Counted from the first letter of the stretch, positions 33,538 to 41,437 are shown. The stretch is 64,000 nt of DNA from an uncultured Azospirillum sp. (GCA_900538765.1 UQAB01000006.1:20747-84746), one strand, 5' to 3'. The notes: generated by a model from the sequence alone, not told the origin. Translations and numbers: made by a program.

Positions 33538-34857
33538 TTATTCTTTTCTTTTTCGTGCATTATTACAATATCGATGTGTTAATCGTGCATTTTCTGGAAT
33601 TGTTTTTCCTCCCTGCCAATATTGTTCTATATGATCCACCGCTGCATCATCAATATGTTCAATTCTATTACCACAAATTTCGCATGTAGGATTATTGTCG
33701 AATAGATATTGTTTAAATTCTAATGTAAAGCAACGAGGTTGCTTTGATGTAGTATTCAAAACATCTTTAATAAGTCTTTCAACAACTTCGCAACGATATT
33801 GTAACATGTCTTTTGAACTTGTACTTCTGGATATAGATTCAATAAATTTCTCATCTGAAGTCATGAGACCTATAATGGCCTCTCTTATTAAATCTTTTGT
33901 ATTCATAACCATATTTATATCTTTATCTCTAAAGGCAAACATGAGGGCATCATATAAAGATACATTAAATTTTTTATTTTCCCAATATCCTGAATTATTA
34001 ACATCTGTACCTGCATAGTAACGTTTAAATGCTTTATCAGCAAAAAGAGAATCTATGATTTTTAATGAATTATGGAAAGCATTTAATAATTTCTCAGCAT
34101 CATCTTTAGATATTTTTTGATACTTTTTAGCATCCTTGTTTAAAAATGTTTTAATAGGAGCTTCATAGTTTAAGTAAGTGGCATGATATAAGGCTGAAAA
34201 TCTTAATACTAGTTCCACATCTTTCATTCTTTTATCTGCTGTTTTAATACCTATTAACTTTCTAAAAGTCGTATTTTCAGCCATTTTCTTTAAAAGTTCT
34301 ATATAATTACCTCGATATATACAGTTTCTCAATTCCATGTCATTTAATGGAACAGACCCAGTATTCAATCTTTCAAAAATAGCAAACTTTAGGTCTTCAT
34401 CACTATCTTTTCTAAATGTAATTGTACGAATAGATCCATTCTCTATGGTTTTCATTTTATCATCAGGTAATTCTTTAAATAATTTTTTATTTAATTCAGG
34501 AAATGATTGAATACCAATCAACTTAAATTCATTTTCCATAAATAGCTTTACTGCAGTAAGACGCTGTTGCCCATCTATAACCACTTCTTTACCATTAGCT
34601 TCTTCTGCTAAATAAATTGTAGGCAATGGTATACCTAAAAGAATAGACTCTATTAATTTACTAGCTTTATGATTATCCCAAACATATCCTCTTTGAAAAT
34701 CTGGCTGTAGATTTATAGTACCATTATTAATTCTTCTAACTAATGTAAAGAAATCAGGATCTGCTATATTTGTGTTAATATTACTTGACAGAAAAGTTTC
34801 GGTTGCTTCTTCAGTCTCTGTATCATCAAAATAAATTTCATCTAACTCTTCTGCCAT
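33538..34857 (-). CDS. DUF262-HNH protein (GmrSD-like), candidate type IV restriction moron
   Basis: 439 aa from the ATG at 34857; the ATG at 34866 sits directly on its only possible ribosome-binding site. The DUF262 domain shows LQPDFQRGYVWD (~50-61) and VIDGQQRLTAVKLF (~93-106), the motifs tied to nucleotide hydrolysis in GmrS-like proteins. The C-terminal ~40 residues form an HNH nuclease: CEICGNRIEHIDDAAVDHIE, then LTHRYCNNAR. GmrSD, BrxU and SspE proteins with this make-up cut modified phage DNA or are otherwise antiviral. The gene is AT-rich, sits just before terminase and ends in a terminator. Target specificity is unknown. Confidence 0.85.
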   Translation of the reverse strand: MAEELDEIYFDDTETEEATETFLSSNINTNIADPDFFTLVRRINNGTINLQPDFQRGYVWDNHKASKLIESILLGIPLPTIYLAEEANGKEVVIDGQQRLTAVKLFMENEFKLIGIQSFPELNKKLFKELPDDKMKTIENGSIRTITFRKDSDEDLKFAIFERLNTGSVPLNDMELRNCIYRGNYIELLKKMAENTTFRKLIGIKTADKRMKDVELVLRFSALYHATYLNYEAPIKTFLNKDAKKYQKISKDDAEKLLNAFHNSLKIIDSLFADKAFKRYYAGTDVNNSGYWENKKFNVSLYDALMFAFRDKDINMVMNTKDLIREAIIGLMTSDEKFIESISRSTSSKDMLQYRCEVVERLIKDVLNTTSKQPRCFTLEFKQYLFDNNPTCEICGNRIEHIDDAAVDHIEQYWQGGKTIPENARLTHRYCNNARKRKE

Positions 34858-34916
34858 TTGTTTCATCCTTTTTAAATTTCTGTTATAAATAATATCATAT
34901 AATTATTTTTATTTTA

Positions 34917-35210
34917 TTAACACTCAACTTGACCAAGAGCTATCATTTTAACTGTGCCATCTTTGATAAAGGTTGCACGCCATTGTTCTAGTCTCTTTTC
35001 TTTAAGCTGGCGTTCCATAATGAGGCTATAATAACCTTTGGTATGCTGTCCGGCCCAAGCAAATTCATCAACATCGTATTCGGCTTTTTTAACCAAAGAG
35101 CTGGTATTACACATCAATCCCTCAAAACTCTCTAGTAAAATATCTTTGTCTTTTGCCTCAATACCTTGCTCTTGTATGTCGATTATAAAAACATCGTTAT
35201 GTCTTAACAT
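34917..35210 (-). CDS. Unknown small protein near the methyltransferase gene
   Basis: 97 aa from the ATG at 35210, preceded by AAGGAG; the longer upstream frame lacks a site. It begins MLRHNDVFIIDIQEQGIEAK and ends KMIALGQVEC. An ordered mix of strands and helices, with no motif recognised. It follows two other small or early genes on the same strand and precedes the DUF262 gene. Confidence 0.6.
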   Translation of the reverse strand: MLRHNDVFIIDIQEQGIEAKDKDILLESFEGLMCNTSSLVKKAEYDVDEFAWAGQHTKGYYSLIMERQLKEKRLEQWRATFIKDGTVKMIALGQVEC

Positions 35211-35298
35211 TTTGAATCTCCTTATCTTTTTCTCTATAACTACAGTAACGCTCTTATTGACACACAAGTCCAGCAAATAACGCATTGAAAATCAATAA

Positions 35299-35502
35299 TT
35301 ATTCGATATTAAACCATTCCGAACAAGTGGCTAACAGGTGGTTATAATCGCTACTTGTTGCTTCTTTATAAAAAGCATCTTGTTCTTCTTTGGATAAATT
35401 TGCTCGTCTCATGGCTCGTAAACAAAGTCCCAGTAGATTAAAAGCATTTCCATCTTGGCCAACGAGTTGCACCGTAATTTCAGGATATTTTACATCAGAC
35501 AT
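35299..35502 (-). CDS. Unknown small phage protein downstream of the methyltransferase
   Basis: 67 aa from the ATG at 35502 with AAGGAGAG upstream. It begins MSDVKYPEITVQLVGQDGN and contains ALRAMRRANLSKEE-like helices, a compact fold seen in small phage proteins. It starts 17 bases after the methyltransferase stop, so it is likely co-transcribed. Function unknown. Confidence 0.65.
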   Translation of the reverse strand: MSDVKYPEITVQLVGQDGNAFNLLGLCLRAMRRANLSKEEQDAFYKEATSSDYNHLLATCSEWFNIE

Positions 35503-35519
35503 TTTTCTCTCCTTTCGCT

Positions 35520-36794
35520 TCATTGTTTATTCAATGAACGCTCTTCTTGGGCTGGAAGTCCAGTTAATTCTGCTTGATTTTCAAGTAATTGAGCTTTATT
35601 TCCGGTATATTCCTCCCAACGCCGCACTATCACATCGCAAAACTTCGGATCTAGCTCCATTAAACGAGCCTTGCGCCGAGTTTTTTCGGCCGCAATAAGC
35701 GTAGAACCAGAACCGCCGAAACCATCCAAAACAATATCCCCGACCTTTGAACTGTTATTAATAGCTCGTTCCACGAGTTCCACCGGTTTCATAGTGGGGT
35801 GGAGGTCGTTGCGGACAGGCTTGTTGTATTCCCAAACGTCCGATTGGTCGCGGTCGCCGCACCAATAGTGCTTTTTATTATCAGCCCGCCATCCATAGAG
35901 GATTGGTTCATATTGCCGTTGATAGTCTGCACGACCGAGTGTAAACGTGTTCTTTGCCCACATGATAAAGGTCGACCACTTGCCACCGGCGGCGACAAAA
36001 GATGAGTAAAGCGTGTGCAACTCGGAAGAACTCATACAGACGTAGGCGGCACCTTTGTTAAACATCATAAGGTTGGAAAGGCTGTCGGTCAAAAATTGCG
36101 CAAATCCATCACCGAGATTGTCATTCATAATTTTGCGTCCGCCCAAGGTTCCGGCGTGATAGCGAATACTGTCTTTCATCGAGGAACCATAATTGACGTT
36201 ATAAGGCGGGTCGGTAAAAATCATCGTGGCTATATCATTTTGTATGAGTTTTTTGACATCATCATAAATAGTCGTATCACCGCAAAGCAAACGATGCTCG
36301 CCTAAAACCCAAATATCTCCGGGTTTGGTGACAGCCTCTTCAGGCACTTCCGGTACATCGTCATCTTCCGTTTTACCCTCTTGTTCAGGTTCGCCAAAGG
36401 CCTCCAATTCCTTAAGCTCATCTTCCGAAAAGCCCAAAATATCGAGATTAAAATCCATGTCCTCAAGCTCTTTCATCTCAAGAGCAAGCATTTCTTCATC
36501 CCATCCGGCGTTAAGGGCGATTTTGTTATCGGCAATAACTAATGCGCGACGTTGGATTTCCGTCAGATGTGGCAGACGGACAACCGGAACCTCTTTTAAA
36601 CCCATACGTTGAGCGGCAAGCAAACGCCCGTGGCCGGCGATAATCACATCATCCGCTCCGACCAAAATCGGGTTGGTAAAACCAAACTCTTTGATACTGG
36701 CAACAATCTGCACCACCTGTTCGTCATTATGCGTCCGCGAATTACGCGCGTAAGGGATGAGCTTATCAATAGGATAATTCTCTTGAAATTCCAT
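35520..36794 (-). CDS. ParB-fused phage DNA methyltransferase
   Basis: 424 aa from the ATG at 36794, preceded by GGAG; an upstream ATG at 36806 has no site. The N-terminal ParB/sulfiredoxin-like domain shows PYARNSRTHNDEQVVQIVAS and VIIAGHGRLLAAQRMG (~50-65). The methyltransferase has motif IV TDPPYNVNYGSS (~residues 196-207) and the SAM-binding motif I DGFGGSGSTLIAAE near the C-terminus, the beta-class order of N6-adenine or N4-cytosine enzymes. No cognate nuclease is adjacent. Such orphan methylases commonly protect phage DNA from host restriction. The phage SAM synthetase is encoded nearby. Confidence 0.9.
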   Translation of the reverse strand: MEFQENYPIDKLIPYARNSRTHNDEQVVQIVASIKEFGFTNPILVGADDVIIAGHGRLLAAQRMGLKEVPVVRLPHLTEIQRRALVIADNKIALNAGWDEEMLALEMKELEDMDFNLDILGFSEDELKELEAFGEPEQEGKTEDDDVPEVPEEAVTKPGDIWVLGEHRLLCGDTTIYDDVKKLIQNDIATMIFTDPPYNVNYGSSMKDSIRYHAGTLGGRKIMNDNLGDGFAQFLTDSLSNLMMFNKGAAYVCMSSSELHTLYSSFVAAGGKWSTFIMWAKNTFTLGRADYQRQYEPILYGWRADNKKHYWCGDRDQSDVWEYNKPVRNDLHPTMKPVELVERAINNSSKVGDIVLDGFGGSGSTLIAAEKTRRKARLMELDPKFCDVIVRRWEEYTGNKAQLLENQAELTGLPAQEERSLNKQ

Positions 36795-36851
36795 AAATTT
36801 CTCCATAAAAAAATAAAAATGACCAGCAAAAATAAAAGCCGACCAGAAGAG

Positions 36852-36898
36852 CAAAAACAAATATCCCCGAAAGCCTTGATACACTTAGCTTTCAGGGA
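36852..36898 (-). terminator. Possible terminator after the RexAB-like pair
   Basis: An 11-bp stem TCCCTGAAAGC/GCTTTCGGGGA with one G-T pair and a 13-nt loop, followed by TATTTGTTTTTG on the - strand. It lies between the membrane-protein gene and the methyltransferase. The loop is long, so confidence is moderate. Confidence 0.5.
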
Positions 36899-36986
36899 TA
36901 ATCTGACCAGTAAACAAAAAAGCGTTTCGCTAGAATTGCGCCGCGGCTTGCGTCCCCGCATACGATCGAAGTCCAGGAAGGACCCT

Positions 36987-37406
36987 TTACTCAGAATATT
37001 CTACATATTCTCTGATTATAAAGAATAGTCGGATAACAGAAACAATCAAAATACCTAAAAGAAAAAAAGCTACCTTCAACACCCAAAACTGCATAGAAAA
37101 TAACAGCATAGCTAATAAAACCATTTCAATCAAAAATAAAAAAAATAGAACTGTTAAAAAACGATTTCTCTTAATTAAATAAGTATGAAGCCGTGTTTGT
37201 ACAGTCTTCTTTTGTCGGGAAGCATCTATTTTCATTGGCAAAATAACTAAAATAAAACCAGCTAAAAAAGTGATAATAGTTAATAAATTTCCTATTGCAC
37301 TAGTCGTGTTTTCTTTATCTGTGAAAAGTTGAGTAAAATATCCGTTCGGAATAAAAAATATACTCAACAATATTATCCCGACAACTACTGTCAAAAAAAA
37401 TTTCAT
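36987..37406 (-). CDS. Four-helix membrane protein, RexB-like by size and context
   Basis: 139 aa with four strongly hydrophobic segments (about residues 3-19, 40-58, 83-104 and 109-130) separated by short polar loops (KIDASRQKKTVQ). It starts 2 bases after the stop of the upstream 318-aa gene, with AAAGGAG as ribosome-binding site, so the two are one unit. Lambda RexB is also a ~144-aa, four-helix membrane protein encoded just after RexA. Sequence homology to RexB is not evident by eye. Kiwa also pairs a membrane protein with a soluble partner, but in the opposite gene order. Confidence 0.6.
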   Translation of the reverse strand: MKFFLTVVVGIILLSIFFIPNGYFTQLFTDKENTTSAIGNLLTIITFLAGFILVILPMKIDASRQKKTVQTRLHTYLIKRNRFLTVLFFLFLIEMVLLAMLLFSMQFWVLKVAFFLLGILIVSVIRLFFIIREYVEYSE

Positions 37407-37408
37407 TA

Positions 37409-38365
37409 CTACTCCTTTAGAGATGCTAGGTATTCTTTATTTTGCTCTTTAAATTTAAGAATTGCAGCATTTATCTGCAAGAGCATTTCATTATAAGATT
37501 GCCGTCCTCTGCTAATACAGATATCACGTGCAAGATATAGGGATGAATCTGTAATTTTTCCCCCACCATTTTTTAACCGTATCTTAAATTTAATATCATT
37601 TCCAAGGTTACTATCAGAACATAAATCAGAAGCCATTACTTTCAATGCTTCATCTGAATAATTTATCAGTTCATTTTTGTGCTGTTTTTTATCCTTCTGA
37701 GGAATAGATGTTCTATTAATGCTAAAACGTGTTTTTAAACCATTACTATAATTAGCGTCACATAACTTGTCATTAAATCCACAGAGATGCGTTGCAAAAT
37801 CTCGTATTGCAGACGTTATTCTATTCTCAGCGCGTGCTCGCATATTATCTATGTATGCCTGATTATAAAGCAATTCTAAATCTATTCCATTAACGCCATA
37901 ACGTGCAATTTTTTTTAGTGCCTGTTCATCAGCAATATTAATAAAATCAATACCTGTAGTAATATTTAAGGCTTTTTGTAAAAAATGTTTAATGTCATAT
38001 TCACTAAACCGATCAATAGTTGCATAATATATAGTATCATTAGAAAGATTAATAATTGCCGCCTGATTAAAATATTCAGAACCATCTGGAGCAGTAATTT
38101 CTTCAATTTCTTTTTGTTGATTTATTACCGTAGCAGCTTCTCCTTCTTTAATTAGGGCAATAAAAAAAGATATTGAATGATCAGGATATTCTGCAATCTT
38201 TTTCCCTAAAAGTTTCCTAGAACCACAAATAGAATCAAACAAATCTGACTGCAATGGCGTAATTTCGATATAAGGCTTATCTGAAAATAAAGCACTTAAC
38301 TTTGTGTAAATATTATTTTCCGACGCCTGAATATGTTTACTTGATATTATCATATTTTTTCTCAT
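37409..38365 (-). CDS. Unknown 318-aa soluble protein, partner of the membrane protein (RexA-like?)
   Basis: 318 aa, AT-rich, no membrane helix. The N-terminal half alternates strands and helices (AAIINLSNDTIYYATIDRFS, ~residues 104-123, then DIKHFLQKALNITTGIDFIN). The C-terminal half is helical and basic. Its overall plan, size and position before a four-helix membrane protein recall lambda RexA (279 aa), which senses infection and triggers RexB; this is analogy only. A promoter (38377-38404) sits just upstream and a possible terminator follows the pair. Two starts are possible (38365 or 38353). Confidence 0.55.
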   Translation of the reverse strand: MRKNMIISSKHIQASENNIYTKLSALFSDKPYIEITPLQSDLFDSICGSRKLLGKKIAEYPDHSISFFIALIKEGEAATVINQQKEIEEITAPDGSEYFNQAAIINLSNDTIYYATIDRFSEYDIKHFLQKALNITTGIDFINIADEQALKKIARYGVNGIDLELLYNQAYIDNMRARAENRITSAIRDFATHLCGFNDKLCDANYSNGLKTRFSINRTSIPQKDKKQHKNELINYSDEALKVMASDLCSDSNLGNDIKFKIRLKNGGGKITDSSLYLARDICISRGRQSYNEMLLQINAAILKFKEQNKEYLASLKE

Positions 38366-38376
38366 TAATTATCATA

Positions 38377-38404
38377 TTTATACATCTTACCAATGAGATA
38401 ACAA
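38377..38404 (-). promoter_or_regulatory. Promoter of the RexAB-like pair
   Basis: On the - strand TTGTTA is followed by 16 bp and TATAAA, ending a dozen bases before the first ATG of the 318-aa gene. Confidence 0.5.
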
Positions 38405-38429
38405 AAAGAAGAATCAAAGTTAAATAATA

Positions 38430-39434
38430 TCAACAAGAAAATAAACTTTTTAGGCATAACTCCGCAAACACCGGTTTATTCAGCCCAAGCTCCGCAATAA
38501 TCTCTGATGGTCTCTTCATAATTTGCAATTTTTGCACATTGCAAATACCATCTTTAAAAGTTTTGACAACAGCACTCGGCAACTCAAACCGACCAATACA
38601 TGAGGAAAGATAAACAAAACACTCGTCATTATCAGCAAGGTATTGCACCGCCAGTTTACGAGCATATAGGTTTAAGGTTACATCGGCCTTACTGCCGTCT
38701 TTCGTCCATGGGCTACCGCCACCAATCGGAGCGGATGTGCCATAAAAATCGCACGCAAGCTTGCGCCCGGTCACACCACAATCAGCAACGGAAGAATGAG
38801 TTTTGAACGTTCCCGTACCGTTGATTATAAGGTTATCAGGCATTGCACCCAACGTTTTAACGATAAAAAACGTCAGGTTTTCAGGCTCAAGCATTGGGAT
38901 AGCTACAACAGCAGTCTCAATATGGTCAAAATCATTCAGCGTAATCTGCGTTTTTATATCCAAACCAAGATTTTTGCTCCCCCTTGCTTTGATATAAAGA
39001 GCATTATTAAGCAAGCGGGCAAGATATTGTTCTTTGCTGATTAGCCCGTCACCTTTGCAGGCATAACCGACAAACACACCCTGATCACCCCAACCGGTTG
39101 CAACACCTTGTGTAATTTCTGAAGACTGTTGTCCAATCAGACTAATCACTTTCAGCCGGCGAACGTCAATCGCATAATTTCCCCAACGGTCGGCGTAAAG
39201 CTCATCATAGCCGATTTCACGAAGAGCGTTCTTAACAAACTCTTCCAAATTGGATAAGTCCACGTTGCCTTTAATCTCACCACCTAAAACAACGGTGTTG
39301 TCTTTAATCATAACCTCAACGGCGTATTTGACTTCCGGATCTTGAGCAATCATTCGATCCAAAATATAACTTGATATGTAGTCCGCAGTTTTATCGGGAT
39401 GTCCGAGCGACACCGCCTCAGCAGTCTTTTTCAT
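38430..39434 (-). CDS. Phage S-adenosylmethionine synthetase
   Basis: 334 aa from the ATG at 39434 with AAGGA upstream. MetK hallmarks: SLGHPDKTADYISSYILD (~residues 10-27), a central GQQSSEITQGVATGWGDQG (~100-118) and a glycine-rich loop, GGGSPWTKDGSKADVT. It is shorter than bacterial MetK (about 380-400 aa), as expected for the divergent phage-type enzyme. It makes SAM from methionine and ATP. Carriage next to a DNA methyltransferase suggests it sustains methylation or offsets phage SAM-degrading enzymes. It stands behind a terminator, ahead of the RexAB-like unit. Confidence 0.85.
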   Translation of the reverse strand: MKKTAEAVSLGHPDKTADYISSYILDRMIAQDPEVKYAVEVMIKDNTVVLGGEIKGNVDLSNLEEFVKNALREIGYDELYADRWGNYAIDVRRLKVISLIGQQSSEITQGVATGWGDQGVFVGYACKGDGLISKEQYLARLLNNALYIKARGSKNLGLDIKTQITLNDFDHIETAVVAIPMLEPENLTFFIVKTLGAMPDNLIINGTGTFKTHSSVADCGVTGRKLACDFYGTSAPIGGGSPWTKDGSKADVTLNLYARKLAVQYLADNDECFVYLSSCIGRFELPSAVVKTFKDGICNVQKLQIMKRPSEIIAELGLNKPVFAELCLKSLFSC

Positions 39435-39453
39435 GTCCAATCCTTTCTTGCAT

Positions 39454-39490
39454 AAAAAAAGCCCGCAGACAGCAATGTCTACGGACGGCC
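39454..39490 (-). terminator. Terminator upstream of the SAM synthetase gene
   Basis: On the - strand an imperfect stem CCGTAGAC/GTCTGCGG with a 6-nt loop is followed by GC and seven T. It separates the DUF6362-like gene from the SAM synthetase gene. Confidence 0.6.
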
Positions 39491-39580
39491 AAAATATAAA
39501 AAAGGGATGATTTCATAACTCATCCCTGATTATAGCTAGTTTTATACGGGTATTTTACGAAAATGTAAATTCCAAATATG

Positions 39581-39961
39581 TCAATGACATTTTTTACACC
39601 CGTATTGGATTTTTATGAGGGCTCTCTCGTAACGAACCGCCAACATTTGCCGAGAAACACCAAACTCTCGGCACAGTAGTTTCCACGGTATTCTGTTGGC
39701 ACGCTTCCACACAAGCCGCCGTTCATCAACGGCTAAAATTGGCAACCACTCTAAAACCACACGTTCCCATAAAGCGATTTGCTCTTGATTAGGGCGAATT
39801 TTGAGCGGTTTCTTCTCCATAAAAATCATTTCTTGCGGTGTGTAAACAATTTCCGGCATACAGCATCGATATTTCGGCGCACGAACCGGAGGTAACAAAC
39901 GATCGACATAAGCGGCGGTTTCCAAATCATTTTTGATTTTTTCAATGGTGTCATCAGTCAT
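39581..39961 (-). CDS. DUF6362-like helix-turn-helix phage protein
   Basis: 126 aa. The C-terminal part WLPILAVDERRLVWKRANRI followed by PWKLLCREFGVSRQMLAVRY matches DUF6362, a phage family with a sigma-4-like helix-turn-helix. It may be a transcription or replication accessory factor. It overlaps the replication-type gene by 8 bases. Confidence 0.7.
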   Translation of the reverse strand: MTDDTIEKIKNDLETAAYVDRLLPPVRAPKYRCCMPEIVYTPQEMIFMEKKPLKIRPNQEQIALWERVVLEWLPILAVDERRLVWKRANRIPWKLLCREFGVSRQMLAVRYERALIKIQYGCKKCH

Positions 39962-40616
39962 TTTGCACCGCCTTTACCTTGCCCAGCATATCAGCGCAGA
40001 TATCGGCCATTGTTTCCATCTCGGAAAATTCCAGTCCATTTTCTTTGCAAAACCATTTTCGGACAGCCTTTTTCCAATCGAGAGCAATATATTTTTTGCC
40101 GTTCATCCAGCCACGTTCCTCATTCCAGCGCACAAAGGCAACCGGATCGATTGTGTAACCGCTTTCTTTCGCATACGCCGCAACCTCATCCACGCTCGGT
40201 GCGCCGACATATTCCTGTTTATCCACACTTTCCACCGCTTTATCTTTCTCTCCAGAATCATTTACATTTACAGATTCATTTTCCTTCTCCGACTCATCTG
40301 ATGGGGAAGTTGTGGTGGTTGCTTGCGTTTTGCTAGAGCTTTGCTTCAATTTTGCTTGGCGTTTGCTTCCTCCTTTCGCGCCGTTGGCTTGCCGCATTTC
40401 ACGCATTTCCAAATATTTGGCGTTATTTTTCTCAATTGTTTCCTGAAGCATTTCAAAACGTTGCCTGACAAGCCCCGACATTTTAAAAGAAACGCCGCCG
40501 TAAAAGTTCGTTTCACACAGTGCGATTATCAAATCCGCCACCTCGTTTTTCCTAAAATTATGCACAGCGGCGAGAAAATCCGCCGGATACAAAACAAATG
40601 ACGTCTTCTTATCCAT
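39954..40616 (-). CDS. Phage replication-type protein (DUF6291-like)
   Basis: 220 aa from the ATG at 40616 behind GGAGGG; the longer frame extends without a site. The N-terminus KTSFVLYPADFLAAVHNFR starts a DUF6291-like domain, followed by a basic/Ser-Thr-Glu linker (~95-145) and a C-terminal module VAFVRWNEERGWMNGKKYIA seen in phage replisome-organiser-like proteins. Likely DNA-binding in early replication; no helicase or primase is recognised nearby. It overlaps the preceding 68-aa gene by 8 bases. Confidence 0.6.
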   Translation of the reverse strand: MDKKTSFVLYPADFLAAVHNFRKNEVADLIIALCETNFYGGVSFKMSGLVRQRFEMLQETIEKNNAKYLEMREMRQANGAKGGSKRQAKLKQSSSKTQATTTTSPSDESEKENESVNVNDSGEKDKAVESVDKQEYVGAPSVDEVAAYAKESGYTIDPVAFVRWNEERGWMNGKKYIALDWKKAVRKWFCKENGLEFSEMETMADICADMLGKVKAVQND

Positions 40617-40815
40617 TTTGCCCTCCGTCCTTAGAGGCCTTTTTGATATTTTTAATGCCCTGTATCCACTCCAAAGCAAGACTGGCGCGGCGGGCTTCTT
40701 CGCTGATTTGCCGTTCCAAACGGTTGAGGGCGGACATTTCCAGTTCCAAAAGATAAATGACCGGAATTTTGCGAATTTCTTCCGTGATGTAAACCGGACG
40801 TTCTTTATTTTTCAT
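40609..40815 (-). CDS. Unknown small early phage protein
   Basis: 68 aa from the ATG at 40815; the upstream TTG at 40830 has no site. It begins MKNKERPVYITEEIRKIPVI and then forms helices (LLELEMSALNRLERQIS, LALEWIQGIKN), possibly a coiled coil. The ribosome-binding site AGGA lies in the 3' arm of a perfect 10-bp hairpin that ends at the ATG. It is the first gene of the replication block. Confidence 0.6.
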   Translation of the reverse strand: MKNKERPVYITEEIRKIPVIYLLELEMSALNRLERQISEEARRASLALEWIQGIKNIKKASKDGGQNG

Positions 40816-40857
40816 GGGTGTTCCTTTCAAAATTTGTTAATGACAACAGGAACACCC
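40816..40857 (-). promoter_or_regulatory. Hairpin masking the ribosome-binding site of the 68-aa gene
   Basis: GGGTGTTCCT and AGGAACACCC pair perfectly over 10 bp with a 22-nt loop. The 3' arm contains the AGGA ribosome-binding site and ends at the ATG. Confidence 0.6.
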
Positions 40858-40881
40858 GGAAAAAATCAAAAACCGTTTCCA
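40847..40881. repeat. 35-bp direct repeat, copy 1
   Basis: CAGGAACACCCGGAAAAAAT followed by CAAAAACCGTTTCCA. One mismatch to 43940-43974. It includes the 5' arm of the hairpin at 40816-40857. Confidence 0.9.
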
Positions 40882-41358
40882 TTATTTTAGTTTTTTTCGA
40901 ACTTTTTCAAAAAATTTATAAATGGTCTTTTTACTGACACGCAAATCCTTGGATATTTGCTCGATGCTTTCTCCCAAAAGAACACGCTCGATAAATTCCA
41001 TTTCCTTAGGCTCGGCATATCGGGCTATGTCTTCGACAACAAGCCTAGCATCCGTGTTTTCCGCAAAAGAAAACTCCTCATCGGCATCATAATCGGCCAA
41101 TGAGGAGTATAAGAAATCGCGGCGCTGATATCTTTTAATTAACAAGTCCGAGGCGTATCGCTTGACAGCGTGAACCACCAAGGCTTCATCCGCGTCGGGA
41201 ACTTCGTAAAACCGCTTCAAATAGAACAACAGCAGGTCTTGCAAAATATCTTCTCGATCTTCATAGGAAAACAACGGGGTTGACAACAATCTTCGAATTT
41301 GCGACAAGATTGTCATGCGGACATACTCGGGTAGTCCGCTAAAAATATTTGAGTTCAT
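40882..41358 (-). CDS. Phage sigma-factor-like regulator
   Basis: 158 aa. A sigma region 2-like segment (YEDREDILQDLLLFYLKRFY, ~residues 27-46) and a C-terminal region 4-like helix-turn-helix (ESIEQISKDLRVSKKTIYKF, ~132-151) make it an ECF-size sigma-70 family protein. It may direct RNA polymerase to phage promoters, for example for the late block. It is the first gene after the recombinase. Its ribosome-binding site lies inside a perfect hairpin, suggesting translational control. Confidence 0.75.
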   Translation of the reverse strand: MNSNIFSGLPEYVRMTILSQIRRLLSTPLFSYEDREDILQDLLLFYLKRFYEVPDADEALVVHAVKRYASDLLIKRYQRRDFLYSSLADYDADEEFSFAENTDARLVVEDIARYAEPKEMEFIERVLLGESIEQISKDLRVSKKTIYKFFEKVRKKLK

Positions 41359-41360
41359 AA

Positions 41361-41395
41361 AATAAACCTCTTAAACTATTGATTAGAGGTTTATT
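41361..41395 (-). promoter_or_regulatory. Hairpin masking the ribosome-binding site of the sigma-like gene
   Basis: AATAAACCTC and GAGGTTTATT pair perfectly over 10 bp with a 15-nt loop. GAGG in the 3' arm is 8 bases before the ATG. Confidence 0.65.
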
Positions 41396-41406
41396 GTGTT
41401 TCCTAA

Positions 41407-41437
41407 ATTATAAATGAACAATATTAAATAAATTCAA
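41407..41437 (-). promoter_or_regulatory. Possible promoter of the sigma-like/replication block
   Basis: On the - strand TTGAAT and TATAAT are separated by 19 bp, somewhat long. It lies just upstream of the hairpin leader. Confidence 0.35.

Noticed and set aside
36987..38365. Kiwa (KwaA/KwaB) system
   Set aside because: Gene order is opposite and no DUF4868 motif could be confirmed; kept as an alternative only.
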